Source: Polyangia bacterium
GTDB taxonomy: Bacteria; Myxococcota_A; Polyangia; Polyangiales; Polyangiaceae
Assembly: GCA_030426145.1 (NCBI GenBank)
Contig: JAUHZF010000046.1
Span: 1-36,502, forward strand
Length of the DNA stretch: 36,502 nucleotides
Direction of reading: 5' to 3'
Of this stretch, positions 8,338 to 17,150 are shown piece after piece. Each line of letters begins with the position of its first letter. The first letter of the stretch is position 1. The notes beneath the pieces were generated by a model. That model saw only the letters and a program-made list of their open reading frames with translations, searched no databases and was not told the DNA's origin. The position numbers were made by a program, and so were the translations under genes.

Positions 8338-8374
8338 AACCGTCCAAATAGGTGACCGTCTATTCGCTACGAAT

Positions 8375-8389
8375 CGTCGCGAAGCGACG
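8375..8389. terminator. Short hairpin in the hemW/fatty-acid hydroxylase convergent gap
   Basis: CGTCGC (8375-8380) and GCGACG (8384-8389) form a perfect 6-bp stem with a GAA loop, followed on the plus strand by CCGTTTGG. It could help terminate hemW transcripts, but the U-tract is weak. Apart from this hairpin and the repeat island I see nothing else in the 288-bp gap. Confidence 0.3.
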
Positions 8390-8435
8390 CCGTTTGGGGA
8401 GGGCCCCCTCGCGCAGCGAACCCATGGGAACGTAT

Positions 8436-9098
8436 TTAGGCGGCTGCCGTCTTCTCTTGTTTCTTCGACTTCTTGGGGCGGGCGTTCAGGTCTTCGTAGC
8501 TGTTGAAGACGAAGTCCCAGAGCGGTTGTGAAACGCCCCAGAGGCCATCTACGCCGGCATGGTGGTGCACCATGTGGAACTTCTTCAGGTACTTGCCCAG
8601 CCGCGTGCGCGCCTTGAGGTGGTGCGTGAAGTAGTGGATCCCGTCGTAGAGCAGGTAACCACCGCCGAAGCCGACGAGCGACGCGAGCGCGACGCTGCGG
8701 TCGAAGAGGAGATCGGCGAAGAGGAAGAAGAAAAGACCCAGGGGGATGCTCACCCCGAGCGGCATCACCAGGCGGGCCGCATCCTGCGGGAAGTCGTGGT
8801 GCATCCCGTGAGCGATGAAGTGGAAGCGTCGCTGCCAGGGCCGCGGCTTGATGTAGTGGAAGACGTACCGGTGCAGCAGGTACTCGAAGAGCGACCAAGC
8901 CAGCCAGCCGGCGAAGACCAACCCCACAAACACCAGGGGAGACATGCCCTTGTAGAGGACGTACCCCGAGAAGAAGCCCAGGGTCGGAACCCAGAAGGCA
9001 AAGGGCGAGAGCGGGTTGATGCGCGAGAAGAACTCGATGAGCGGCGTGTCGAACATTCGACACGTCGTCGGCTTTCCGCGCTTGTCGGTCGTCCGCAT
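8436..9098 (-). CDS. Membrane fatty-acid hydroxylase / sterol desaturase superfamily protein
   Basis: Di-iron integral membrane hydroxylase of 220 residues, closest in layout to fatty-acid 2-hydroxylases that act on acyl chains of sphingolipid-like or other membrane lipids. All expected histidine boxes are visible: HRYVFH at 76-81, HGMHHD at 97-102, HYFTHH at 155-160 and HMVHHH at 175-180. Hydrophobic stretches at about 35-75 and 110-150 form the membrane core, and the C-terminus is lysine-rich (KKSKKQEK). The ATG at 9098 is the first in frame; ATG 9057 (MFDTPLIEFF) is an alternative that sits inside a perfect palindrome. Neither has a clear Shine-Dalgarno. It follows the alcohol dehydrogenase by 84 bp holding an inverted repeat, so it may be separately regulated. 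Confidence 0.88.
   Translation of the reverse strand: MRTTDKRGKPTTCRMFDTPLIEFFSRINPLSPFAFWVPTLGFFSGYVLYKGMSPLVFVGLVFAGWLAWSLFEYLLHRYVFHYIKPRPWQRRFHFIAHGMHHDFPQDAARLVMPLGVSIPLGLFFFLFADLLFDRSVALASLVGFGGGYLLYDGIHYFTHHLKARTRLGKYLKKFHMVHHHAGVDGLWGVSQPLWDFVFNSYEDLNARPKKSKKQEKTAAA
9046..9065. promoter_or_regulatory. Perfect 20-bp palindrome at the hydroxylase 5' end
   Basis: CGTGTCGAA-CA-TTCGACACG has two perfect 9-bp arms around a 2-bp centre and covers the alternative start ATG 9057. It resembles a dimeric regulator site. TCGAA-N2-TTCGA is close to, but spaced differently from, the Gram-positive-type LexA box, so I do not assign a regulator. It may also be a coincidental coding palindrome. Confidence 0.4.
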
Positions 9099-9143
9099 CG
9101 CACGGGGACATACCCCATCGAGGCCGCGTTCGCCAACGCCGCT

Positions 9144-9174
9144 CGACAGGTATGACTTTTTGTCACACCTGTCG
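9144..9174. promoter_or_regulatory. 31-bp inverted repeat between alcohol dehydrogenase and hydroxylase genes
   Basis: Arms CGACAGGTATGAC (9144-9156) and GTCACACCTGTCG (9162-9174) pair over 13 positions with one mismatch around TTTTT. It begins 8 bases after the dehydrogenase stop and 46 bases before the hydroxylase start. No T-run follows on the minus strand, so an operator for a TetR- or GntR-like dimer is more likely than a terminator; an attenuating hairpin is also possible. Confidence 0.5.
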
Positions 9175-9182
9175 AAAGCTCG

Positions 9183-10319
9183 TCAGCTCACGCGCTCGTA
9201 GAGCCCACGGAGGTCGGCACGGGTGCAAGGCCGCGGGTTGGCGCGGTGGCATCCGTCTTCGATGGCCTCGTCGGCGAGGGCATCGAGCGGCACCTCGTCG
9301 AGGCCCGCTGCCTTCAGGCTCGCGGCGAGGCCGACCTCTTCGCGCAGGGCCGCGAGATCGTCGGCACACCTCGCCGCGTCGGCCGTGCCACCCAGGATCC
9401 CGGCCACCTCGGCGTAACGCGCCTCGGCCGCCTCGAGGTTGAAACGCACCACCTCCGGAAGACAGATGGCGTTCGCCAGCCCATGGTGGAGGTCGCACTG
9501 GCTGCCGAGCGGGTGGGCCAGCGAGTGGCACGCACCCAGCCCCTTCTGAAATGCGACCGCGCCCATCATGGCCGCCTTCATCATGTCGCCGCGCGCATCG
9601 AGGTCGTCTCCTCGGGTCACGGCGCGCACGAGAGCGCGCCGCACGAGCTTGATCCCCTCGATGGCGATGCCGTCACACATCGGATGGTCGCCGTTGGCCA
9701 CGAGGGCCTCGAGGCAGTGTGTGAGTGCGTCGTAACCCGTGGCGGCTGTGATGTGAGCGGGCAGCCCCTTGGTCAAAGCCGGATCCAAGATGGCCGTGCG
9801 CGGCAGCAGACTCGGGTGAAAGATGACCGTCTTGCGCCCGGTCGAAGCCACCGTCACCACCCCTGCACGCCCCACCTCGCTCCCGGTGCCCGCCGTCGTC
9901 GGCACCGCGATGATCGGCGGCACCGGTTCCGTCACGTAGCGGTCGCCCCCAGTCGCGTCGTCGTAGTCCGCGAGCGGCCGGTGATGGTTGACCCGCATGG
10001 CGATGACCTTCGCCGCATCCATGGGCGAGCCGCCGCCGACCGCCACCACGCAATCTGCCTCCGCTTCCCGATAGGCGGTGAGTCCCTCGTCGACATGGGC
10101 CTCGGTGGGGTTGCCTTTCACCCCATCGTAGATGGTGTGGGCGATCCCCGCCTTCTCGAGGGCGCCCACGACGGGCGCGATGAGCCCGGCGCCTTTCACC
10201 CCCGCGTCGGTGACGATGAGGGCGTGTTTCGACCCCGGTAGGGCGGCACCCGTTTCACTCACGGCGCCAGCGCCGAAGACGACCCGCGTGGGGAAGCCCC
10301 ACACCACGATGCTCTTCAT
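9183..10319 (-). CDS. Iron-containing alcohol dehydrogenase (group III)
   Basis: NAD(P)-dependent oxidoreductase of 378 residues that interconverts an alcohol and an aldehyde. The nucleotide motif GGGSPMDAAK is at about 95-104, and PTTAGTGSEVGR follows. The metal ligands are visible as Asp in TGYDALTHCLEA and His in GACHSLAHPLG and in DLHHG. Its ATG lies one base after the stop of the glutamine-synthetase-like gene, so both are almost certainly translated from one mRNA. Such pairs suggest the ligase product or its parent alcohol is the substrate; the real substrate cannot be read from sequence. Confidence 0.92.
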   Translation of the reverse strand: MKSIVVWGFPTRVVFGAGAVSETGAALPGSKHALIVTDAGVKGAGLIAPVVGALEKAGIAHTIYDGVKGNPTEAHVDEGLTAYREAEADCVVAVGGGSPMDAAKVIAMRVNHHRPLADYDDATGGDRYVTEPVPPIIAVPTTAGTGSEVGRAGVVTVASTGRKTVIFHPSLLPRTAILDPALTKGLPAHITAATGYDALTHCLEALVANGDHPMCDGIAIEGIKLVRRALVRAVTRGDDLDARGDMMKAAMMGAVAFQKGLGACHSLAHPLGSQCDLHHGLANAICLPEVVRFNLEAAEARYAEVAGILGGTADAARCADDLAALREEVGLAASLKAAGLDEVPLDALADEAIEDGCHRANPRPCTRADLRGLYERVS

Positions 10320-10320
10320 C

Positions 10321-11655
10321 TCAAATCACCTCGAAGTAGCGGCGGAGCTCCCAATCGGTCACCGCCTTGTCGTACTCGCGCTGTTCCCACCGCCGGGTCA
10401 GCGCGTAGTGATCCACGAACGCGTCGCCGAAGATGGCGCGCACCCGATCACTCGCCGCAAAACGATCCGCCGCGGCCCCCAGGGTCCTGGGGAGCGGCTC
10501 CCCGACCTCGGTCGCGTCACCCTCCACCGCCGCCGGTGGCTCCACCTCGTTCTGAATTCCCCATAGGCCCGCGCCGAGGCAGGCAGCCATGCCGAGGTAG
10601 GGATTGATGTCGGAGGCGCTCTGGCGCATCTCGATGCGGGCCGACTTGGGGCTATCGAGCCCGATCACCCGCACCCCGGTGGTGCGATTCTCGATTCCCC
10701 AGCTCGCGGTCAGTGGCGCCCACACCCCGGGAACGTAGCGCTTGTAGGCGTTGATGCTCGGCGAGATCATGGCCGTCAGCTCGGGGGCGAGGGCCACGAG
10801 CCCGCCGATGTAGTGCCGCATGGTGTCGCTCGGCTTGCCCTCGCCGAAGAACACGTTCTTCCCGTCCTTCCAGAGGCTCTGGTGCAGGTGCCCGCTGCAC
10901 CCCGGCAGCTTGGCGTTCCACTTGGGCATGAAGGTCACCATCACGCCGTGTTCGGACGCGATCTGCTTCATCGCCACCTTGAACAGCGCCGCCTTGTCGG
11001 CCGCCTTCAGAACCTCGTCGTACTTGATGGCGGCCTCGAAGACGCCGGGCCCCGTCTCGGTGTGCAGCCCCTCGACCTCGATGTCGAAGGCGGCCATCCC
11101 GTCGAGGATGTCGCTCATGAGCTGACGGTTCTGGCCGGCGCGCACGAAGGAGTATCCGAACATGCCCGGCGTGAGCGGCTTGGGATCCCGGTAGCCCTTC
11201 TCGGCGATGCTGTCCGGGGTCTCCTGAAACATGAAGAACTCGTACTCACAAGAGAAGGTGGCCGAGAGTCCCATGTCGGCCGCGCGGTCCCGCATCGTCT
11301 TGAGCAGCGAACGCGGGCACGCAGGGTGCGGGCCCCCGTTCTCGTCGCGGAAGTCGGCGATGATGGTGGCCACGCCCGGCTCCCAAGGGAGGTCGCGCAG
11401 GGTGTCGACGTCGAGCACGGCGAGCGCATCGGGGAAACCGCGATGCCACCCCGTGACGCTCGACTGGTCGTAGAGCGCGTCGGCCACGTCCCAGCCGAAG
11501 ATCACGTCGCAGAAGCCGAACCCGCCATCGAGGGCCGAGGCCAGTTTGTCGAGGGACATGTACTTGCCTCGCAAGACGCCATCGACGTCGAAGCCCCCCA
11601 CCTTGACCCGCTTGATCCCGCGGTCCCGCAGCTCGTCCACCAGCGTCTTCGTCAC
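10321..11655 (-). CDS. Glutamine synthetase family ligase (gamma-glutamyl-amine synthetase type)
   Basis: ATP-dependent ligase of 444 residues joining the gamma-carboxyl of glutamate to ammonia or an amine. Recognisable family segments are CEYEFFMFQETPD (metal-binding Glu region), GLHTETGPGVFEAA, GCSGHLHQSLW (the ammonia/ATP-site NGSGMHxHxS region, here GCSGHLHQS), NAYKRYVPG, the phosphate-binding ENRTTGVR and ARIEMRQSASDINPYL. The short N-terminal domain and lack of a clear adenylylation-site Tyr region point to the PuuA/GlnT-like group acting on polyamines, ethanolamine or similar. The GTG start at 11655 has an excellent ribosome binding site (GAGGAGG, 8-base spacing). Its direct partner is the iron alcohol dehydrogenase one base downstream. 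Confidence 0.9.
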   Translation of the reverse strand: MTKTLVDELRDRGIKRVKVGGFDVDGVLRGKYMSLDKLASALDGGFGFCDVIFGWDVADALYDQSSVTGWHRGFPDALAVLDVDTLRDLPWEPGVATIIADFRDENGGPHPACPRSLLKTMRDRAADMGLSATFSCEYEFFMFQETPDSIAEKGYRDPKPLTPGMFGYSFVRAGQNRQLMSDILDGMAAFDIEVEGLHTETGPGVFEAAIKYDEVLKAADKAALFKVAMKQIASEHGVMVTFMPKWNAKLPGCSGHLHQSLWKDGKNVFFGEGKPSDTMRHYIGGLVALAPELTAMISPSINAYKRYVPGVWAPLTASWGIENRTTGVRVIGLDSPKSARIEMRQSASDINPYLGMAACLGAGLWGIQNEVEPPAAVEGDATEVGEPLPRTLGAAADRFAASDRVRAIFGDAFVDHYALTRRWEQREYDKAVTDWELRRYFEVI

Positions 11656-11668
11656 CTCAAATGCCTCC

Positions 11669-12283
11669 TCAACTGATACGCACCCACTCGATGCCCCGGG
11701 CCTCGTGCAGCGGCAAGAGCACCCGCTCGACGATCGCCTGAACCCGCAGGTAGCGCCGGCGATGGGCTGCCCTCGGATTGCGACGGCTGTCGCTCACCCC
11801 GATCTTGATCCCGAGCTCGTTGTCCTCCTCCTCGTAGAGGAGCGCAAAGCAGTCGGGGTCGACGGCCTCGAGCATGGCATTGAGCTCGTCGCGCGGCGGC
11901 AGGTCGCCCACGAAGCGAACCACGAGCGCCTCCCCCACCCCATCGAGCAGCCCGTTGACGTTGACGATCTCGAAGGGCAGCGACGCCATCCAGGCCACCA
12001 CGCGCCCTCGCGCGTCTCCGATCGCGATCGTCGCCAGGATCGAGGCCACCACCGGGGTTGCACACACGGCGACCACGACCGGCAAGAGAACACTCGTGAC
12101 CTTGCCCATCGCCCCGAGGATGGTCGCCCCGAGTACGAGCACTGCGGTGGGTATGCCCACGAGGTACGGGTCTGTGAGCGGCCCGAGGGGGGAGGTGGTG
12201 GCCCGCATGTGGCGCGTGAGCCGAGTGGCGATGGCCTCCTCAGCTCTGGCGTGACGGTCCCCGGCCGCGGGGTCCGGCGTCAC
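11669..12283 (-). CDS. Small membrane protein of unknown function
   Basis: A 204-residue protein starting with a GTG whose last two bases are shared with the kinase stop (GTGA overlap, with GAGGAG just upstream). Two hydrophobic segments at about 42-62 and 65-90 (VGIPTAVLVLGATILGAMG and VTSVLLPVVVAVCATPVVAS) anchor it. The rest is a soluble C-terminal domain rich in acidic residues (EAVDPDCFALLYEEEDNELG). I recognise no family. The overlap with the kinase gene and the 13-bp gap to the ligase tie it to both; it could be a kinase partner or target. Confidence 0.8.
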   Translation of the reverse strand: MTPDPAAGDRHARAEEAIATRLTRHMRATTSPLGPLTDPYLVGIPTAVLVLGATILGAMGKVTSVLLPVVVAVCATPVVASILATIAIGDARGRVVAWMASLPFEIVNVNGLLDGVGEALVVRFVGDLPPRDELNAMLEAVDPDCFALLYEEEDNELGIKIGVSDSRRNPRAAHRRRYLRVQAIVERVLLPLHEARGIEWVRIS

Positions 12284-14079
12284 TCCTCCTCGCTTCCGCC
12301 GACGAGGTTGACCATGGCCAGCACGACGCCGATGGCCACGAGGGCCGCCGCGATCCAGCGAATGCGAATGGGCCCCAGCGACAAGGTGCCGCTCATGACG
12401 CGCGCGAGCACCATGTCGACCACCGTGAGCACCAGACCGAGCCCGATGACCATCATCGGAGCCCGCAACCGCGCCCCGAGGCTGGGTTCGTCGACGGGGG
12501 CCACGATGGGATTGGCGCCCGTTCGGGTGAGGGTCGCATGCGCCCCAGAGCGAGCCGCTCCGCGCTGGCGACTCGAAGCGGGAGCGCTCGGACGACTCGC
12601 AGGAGGCACACCGGGACGCGACATCGCGGGATGCGCACCGCTCTGCGTGAGCGCGCTCGGCACTGCAGTCGACGCCGCCGGGGGCTCGGTCCCGAGGTCC
12701 AAGTCGAAGGCATCGGCCGAGAGCGCAGGCTGCTCGGGCTCGGGCTCGAGGATGAACTCACCCGACTCGAAGCCGCGCGACGAAGGAGAAGGTTGGCTCA
12801 CGCGCGACGAGGACGGCGGTGCAGGGGGTACATCCTCCCCGCTGCCCTCCCACCCCTCTTCATCGCCCCATTCGGCGCCTGCGCTGGCGGGCGGCTGTCG
12901 TTCGGACGCTGGCGCACGCTGCGGGCGCGGCTCGAGGGACGGCACCATGGCCGACGGGTCCGGCGACCGTCGCGGCGGCACGGACCGCGGAGGCGCCTCT
13001 TCGAGCTCGAGGCCGAACTCCTCGGGCCCGTCGATCGGATGCTCCGACCTCGGTCGCGGTGGTGCGGCGTCGTGCGACTCGTCGAGCTCGTCGAAGGACG
13101 GACGATCACCGCCGTCGCTCGGGAAGGTTCGCTTGAGCCCCGCCGCGTCTTCGAGGTCGTTCCAGAACTCCTCGATGGTGTTGTACCGATCGCGCGGATC
13201 GACGGCGAGCGCCTGCTTGAACACGCGCTCGACGTCGTCGCTGACCTCGATCCCCTCCGTGCGAGGCGTCGGGCGGCGACTGCGGTCGAGGGCGGTGCCC
13301 ATCATCGCGTGCATCTCCCCGTCGATGGGAGGGTTGCCGGTCACACACTCTACGAGGGTGAGGGCGAGGCCCCACACGTCGGTCCAGGGGCCGCTCTGGC
13401 CGTAGCGCTTGGGCACCCACTGCTCGGGCGCGCCGTAGCTGGGCGTAAAGGGTCGCGACTGCTCGGTGGCGGTGATGCGCCCCACGTTCTGCCGCATCGT
13501 GTCGCGCGCCTTGGCGATACCGAAGTCGAGGATCTTCGCCCGGACGGGGTTGTCCCGTTCGGTGATGACGATGTTCTCGGGCTTGAGGTCGCAGTGGGTC
13601 ACGCTCACCACGGCGCCCCCGGGAACCTGGAAGTGGTGGGCCCGAGCGAGGGCTCGCGCGATGGGCGAGAGCATCTTGATGACCTTGCGTATGCCGAGGG
13701 GTTTGAGCCCCTCGTCCTCGCGCATGATCACGATCGAGTCGAGTGGCTTGCCGTCGATCCACTCCATCGCGATGTAGGGCACGAAGGTCCCATCTTCGAG
13801 GGTCATGGCGTCGGCGTGCAGCGGGCGCACGACCTCTGGGATCTGGGCCGAGAGGTGGAAGAGGATCTCGGCCTCCTCGCGGAAGTTCTCGACGAACTGC
13901 TCGCTCTGTTCCGGGGTGATGGTGCCCGGGATCTTGAGGCACTTCAGCGCCACGGGCGCACGGAAGGCGACATGCTCGGCGCGGTACACGACGCCGTACC
14001 CGCCTTCTGCGATCACCTCCTCAACGTGGAACGTGCCCGCCAGGGTCGTTCCGAGGATGCCGAAGATGTCTTCGACCAT
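12280..14079 (-). CDS. Membrane-anchored Ser/Thr protein kinase with non-RD catalytic loop
   Basis: A 599-residue PknB-like kinase. The Gly-rich loop EGGYGVVYRA is at 25-34, the ATP-binding Lys at 46 (VALKCLK), catalytic HCD at 162-164 in THCDLKPEN, DFG at 185-187, and GAPEQW as the APE motif. The usual HRD arginine is Cys, which makes it a non-RD kinase. A long Pro/Ser/Glu-rich linker (about 325-525) follows. Two hydrophobic helices near the C-terminus (about 532-556 and 566-590) place the kinase domain in the cytoplasm. The ATG at 14079 has a GTGAGG site 9 bases upstream. It lies 49 bp after the esterase-like gene and overlaps the next gene, inside the long opp-to-dehydrogenase series. Confidence 0.93.
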   Translation of the reverse strand: MVEDIFGILGTTLAGTFHVEEVIAEGGYGVVYRAEHVAFRAPVALKCLKIPGTITPEQSEQFVENFREEAEILFHLSAQIPEVVRPLHADAMTLEDGTFVPYIAMEWIDGKPLDSIVIMREDEGLKPLGIRKVIKMLSPIARALARAHHFQVPGGAVVSVTHCDLKPENIVITERDNPVRAKILDFGIAKARDTMRQNVGRITATEQSRPFTPSYGAPEQWVPKRYGQSGPWTDVWGLALTLVECVTGNPPIDGEMHAMMGTALDRSRRPTPRTEGIEVSDDVERVFKQALAVDPRDRYNTIEEFWNDLEDAAGLKRTFPSDGGDRPSFDELDESHDAAPPRPRSEHPIDGPEEFGLELEEAPPRSVPPRRSPDPSAMVPSLEPRPQRAPASERQPPASAGAEWGDEEGWEGSGEDVPPAPPSSSRVSQPSPSSRGFESGEFILEPEPEQPALSADAFDLDLGTEPPAASTAVPSALTQSGAHPAMSRPGVPPASRPSAPASSRQRGAARSGAHATLTRTGANPIVAPVDEPSLGARLRAPMMVIGLGLVLTVVDMVLARVMSGTLSLGPIRIRWIAAALVAIGVVLAMVNLVGGSEEE

Positions 14080-14128
14080 CGTCTAGGGCCTCACCATAGC
14101 GCCGCTGACGTCGCGTGGGGGTAACATC

Positions 14129-15157
14129 TCACGGGGCTCCGCGGAAACTGAAGCGGGACAGGTATTCCAATAGTTCCGCCTCTCTGCGCTTGGGCCACCG
14201 CTGGTGATTGGCCTTGCCTTTCTTCGGTCCGCATGCCCGATCGCTCAGGGCGCAGCTCGGCTCCTCCTTCGACGCGCTGCCCAGTCTCAACGACATCGTC
14301 GGGGCGCGGATCTTCTCGCGGGAGAGCAACCACCGCTCCACGTCAGCACAAGGCACGTCGGCGTCGCAAGCGCGGTAGAGCATCGCGGCCGGCGGGGCGG
14401 CCACGTCACACGTCCACCCGTAGCTCGGAGCGGCGGCAAACCCGCCGAAAGCGACCACCTGCTCTGGATACAAGTAGGTGTAAAGATTCGCCATCACCGC
14501 GCCCCGCGATTCGCCGATGGCGTAGATCTGTCGACGGTCGACGATGCCTTCCCCCACGAGGGCATCGACGAAGGTGCGAATCGCCACCACGTCCGCGTTC
14601 TCGCGCGCCACGTGGTCGACGTCCCACCGAAGTGAGCTGCCGATGCGTCGGGCCTGGGGGGCCAGGGTCACGAAGCCGACGTGGTCGGGATCCCCGGTGA
14701 GATCGAGCTCGTGGTCGCGACGCCGGAGCCGGGTTTTGCGATGCACCGCAGTGGGGTCGTCGTACTCGCCGTGGAGGAAGATCACGAGCGGCACCGGCTT
14801 CGTCTTGGAGAGGTTGCTCGGCTCGAACACGCAGGCGTAGCGGGGGATGCGGCCATCGTCCTCGTGCTCCATCACCCTTGCTCTGCGGCAGGCCGGACGC
14901 TTCCCCACCCGGCTCGCCAGCTCGGCCGGCTCTCCCGCCGGCGCCACACAGGGCCCCGCGACCCGGTCGCGCTCACGCACCGGCGGACGCACCGGTCCCG
15001 TCGCAGAAGCGGCGGGTGGCGCCGAGGAGGAGGCCGTCGCGCTCGGCACCGCGCTCTTCCCATCGAACACGCCCTGCAGATTTCGCCCATCCGTCTGCTC
15101 GGAGGTGCAGCTCTTGCCGCAGCCCACGAGTAACAGAAGCGCCCAAGCCGCCCTCAC
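14129..15157 (-). CDS. Lipoprotein with alpha/beta-hydrolase (esterase/depolymerase-like) domain
   Basis: From GTG 15157 (GTGA overlap with the oppF stop) the product is 342 residues. The signal peptide [13 protein letters not shown] ends in lipobox LVGC. A Ser/Ala/Pro linker follows, then a hydrolase domain with [13 protein letters not shown] (oxyanion HG), the nucleophile elbow GESRGA, and [12 protein letters not shown]. The elbow (G-E-S-R-G) fits LpqC/PHB-depolymerase-like esterases. Several cysteines late in the protein may form disulphides. It likely acts in the periplasm or on the cell surface; substrate unknown. Translational coupling to the peptide transporter suggests a role in releasing or processing imported compounds. 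Confidence 0.8.
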   Translation of the reverse strand: MRAAWALLLLVGCGKSCTSEQTDGRNLQGVFDGKSAVPSATASSSAPPAASATGPVRPPVRERDRVAGPCVAPAGEPAELASRVGKRPACRRARVMEHEDDGRIPRYACVFEPSNLSKTKPVPLVIFLHGEYDDPTAVHRKTRLRRRDHELDLTGDPDHVGFVTLAPQARRIGSSLRWDVDHVARENADVVAIRTFVDALVGEGIVDRRQIYAIGESRGAVMANLYTYLYPEQVVAFGGFAAAPSYGWTCDVAAPPAAMLYRACDADVPCADVERWLLSREKIRAPTMSLRLGSASKEEPSCALSDRACGPKKGKANHQRWPKRREAELLEYLSRFSFRGAP

Positions 15158-16152
15158 GCGTCGGCCTCGAGCGACGGCGCCTCTTCGAGATGACACGACG
15201 CCTCGTGCCCATCTCCCCGCACGGTCAGCTCGGGTGCCTCTTGGCGACAGCGATCGAACGCGTGGGGGCAGCGAGGATGAAACGTGCAGCCCGACGGCGG
15301 CGCCAACGGGCTCGGTACGTCGCCGGTGAGCACCAGACGTCGCCGCTTGCGTTCGCGCTTCGGATCGGGGACCGGAATCGCGCTCAACAGGGCCTGGGTG
15401 TACGGGTGCTGAGGCGACGCGAAGAGCGCCACTGCCGGCGCCCGTTCCACGACGCGCCCGAGGTACATGACTGCGATCTCGTCGGAGATGTGACGCACGA
15501 CGGCGAGGTCGTGCGCGATGAAGACGTATCCGATCCCCTGCTCCTTCTGAAGGTCGACGAGCAGGTTGATGATCTGCGCGCGAATGCTCATGTCGAGCGC
15601 GCTCACCGGTTCGTCGGCGATGATGAGCTTGGGCTCGAGCGCGAGGGCCCGCGCGATGCCTACCCGCTGTCGCTGCCCCCCTGAGAACTCGTGGGGATAG
15701 CGGCGCATGTAAGAGGGTGACAACCCCGTCCGCTCCATGAGCGCCCCCACCTTACGTACCAGCGCCTTCTTGTCCTTTCCGGCTCGGCCGTGGGTACGGA
15801 GGGGCTCGGCGATGATGTCGAGGACCGTCATGCGCGGGTTGAGGCTCGCGTAGGGGTCCTGGAAGATCATCTGCATCTTCTGGCGCGCCGCACGCAACTC
15901 CGCCCCGTTGAGCGCAGCCACGTCCTGCCCGTCGACGAGGACCTTGCCCCCGGTCGGGTCGACCAGACGCAGGATGGCGCGGGCGGTCGTCGACTTGCCG
16001 CAGCCCGACTCGCCCACCAGCCCGAGGGTCTGACCCGGCTCGAGCTTCAGTCGCACGCCGTCCACCGCTTTCACGGTGGCCACCGTGCGCTGCAGCAGCC
16101 CACGTCGGACGGGGAAGTGGACCTGTAGGTCCTCGACCTCGAGCAGGCTCAT
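15154..16152 (-). CDS. oppF: Oligopeptide/dipeptide ABC transporter ATPase, OppF-like
   Basis: One of two cytoplasmic ATPases powering peptide import, 332 residues. Walker [10 protein letters not shown], signature [15 protein letters not shown], Walker [13 protein letters not shown] and the switch His in FIAHDLAV are all present. The family C-terminal extension is present, with the four-cysteine motif ([14 protein letters not shown], then C in EASCHLEE). Its ATG overlaps the oppD stop by 4 bases (ATGA). Confidence 0.95.
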   Translation of the reverse strand: MSLLEVEDLQVHFPVRRGLLQRTVATVKAVDGVRLKLEPGQTLGLVGESGCGKSTTARAILRLVDPTGGKVLVDGQDVAALNGAELRAARQKMQMIFQDPYASLNPRMTVLDIIAEPLRTHGRAGKDKKALVRKVGALMERTGLSPSYMRRYPHEFSGGQRQRVGIARALALEPKLIIADEPVSALDMSIRAQIINLLVDLQKEQGIGYVFIAHDLAVVRHISDEIAVMYLGRVVERAPAVALFASPQHPYTQALLSAIPVPDPKRERKRRRLVLTGDVPSPLAPPSGCTFHPRCPHAFDRCRQEAPELTVRGDGHEASCHLEEAPSLEADA

Positions 16153-17150
16153 CCGCGCTCCTTCGGTGGCACGTGGCAGCTCACCTGGTGGGCGTGGCCA
16201 TCGAGCTCTAGGTCTCGACGCTCGGGGAATCGCTCGCGGCAGCGGTCTTCAGCGTAACGGCACCGGGGATGAAAGGGGCACCCCGGGGGAAGCTTGGCCG
16301 GCGAGGGCGGCAAGCCATCGATGGCTTCGAGCCGGCCCCGTCCACCGTCGGTATCGACCCGCGGAATGCTCCGCAACAAGGCCTCGGTGTAGGGGTGCTG
16401 TGGCTGCTCGAAGATCGCGTCGACGCTCCCCTGCTCCACCAAACGACCGGCGTACATCACGGCCACGCGGTCGGCCATCTTGGCCACCACCCCGAGGTCG
16501 TGGGTGATGAAGAGCACCCCAACCCCCATCTGCTCCTTGCGCTCTTCGATGAGCTCCAAGATCTGCGCCTGGATGGTCACGTCGAGGGCCGTCGTGGGCT
16601 CGTCGGCGATGAGCAGATCGGGTGCGCAGAGCAGCGCCATCGCGATCACCACACGCTGCCTCATGCCGCCGCTGAGCTGGTGCGGGTGATCGTCCAGGCG
16701 CGACGCCGCGCCGGGGATCCCCACCGCCTCCAGCATCTCGAGACACCGCTTTCGCGCCTCGTCGCCGCGCAGGTTCTGATGGACCTCGAGCACCTCGGCG
16801 AGCTGCTGGCCGATGCGCATGTAGGGATTCAGCGAGGTCATCGGATCCTGAAAGATCATCGCGATGCGATCGCCGCGAATCGACCGCATGCGCGCCTCGC
16901 TCGCCTTTGCGAGGTCTTCGGTCTCGTCGCCGTGATGGAAGCGGATCGCCCCCCCCACGATGCGCCCCGGCGGATCGGGTACCAGCCGCAACACCGAGAG
17001 GCTCGTCACACTCTTGCCCGAGCCCGACTCGCCCACGAGGCACACCACTTCGCCGCGGTCGACGCTGAAGCTCACCCCGTCGACGGCCTTGACCACCCCT
17101 TCTTCGGTGAAGAAGTGAGTCTGCAGATCTTCCACCTCGAGGAGCGCCAT
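16149..17150 (-). CDS. oppD: Oligopeptide/dipeptide ABC transporter ATPase, OppD-like
   Basis: A 333-residue ATPase that pairs with OppF. It has Walker [10 protein letters not shown]-loop [13 protein letters not shown], signature [15 protein letters not shown], Walker [13 protein letters not shown] and H-loop FITHDLGV. The C-terminal cysteine motif is [14 protein letters not shown]. The ATG at 17150 shares one base with the oppC stop (TGATG). The reading frame extends upstream without stop but overlaps oppC, so the family-typical MALLEVEDL start is used. Confidence 0.95.
   Translation of the reverse strand: MALLEVEDLQTHFFTEEGVVKAVDGVSFSVDRGEVVCLVGESGSGKSVTSLSVLRLVPDPPGRIVGGAIRFHHGDETEDLAKASEARMRSIRGDRIAMIFQDPMTSLNPYMRIGQQLAEVLEVHQNLRGDEARKRCLEMLEAVGIPGAASRLDDHPHQLSGGMRQRVVIAMALLCAPDLLIADEPTTALDVTIQAQILELIEERKEQMGVGVLFITHDLGVVAKMADRVAVMYAGRLVEQGSVDAIFEQPQHPYTEALLRSIPRVDTDGGRGRLEAIDGLPPSPAKLPPGCPFHPRCRYAEDRCRERFPERRDLELDGHAHQVSCHVPPKERG

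Noticed and set aside
8114..8347. Minus-strand ORF of about 77 codons made of Pro-Glu/Thr repeats
   Set aside because: It is the hexamer repeat island 2 read in one frame. It has no ribosome binding site, and its content is fully explained by the 6-bp period.
9144..9174. Intrinsic terminator of the alcohol dehydrogenase gene
   Set aside because: The stem is good, but on the transcribed strand the loop is A5 and no U-tract follows the stem, so an operator reading is preferred.
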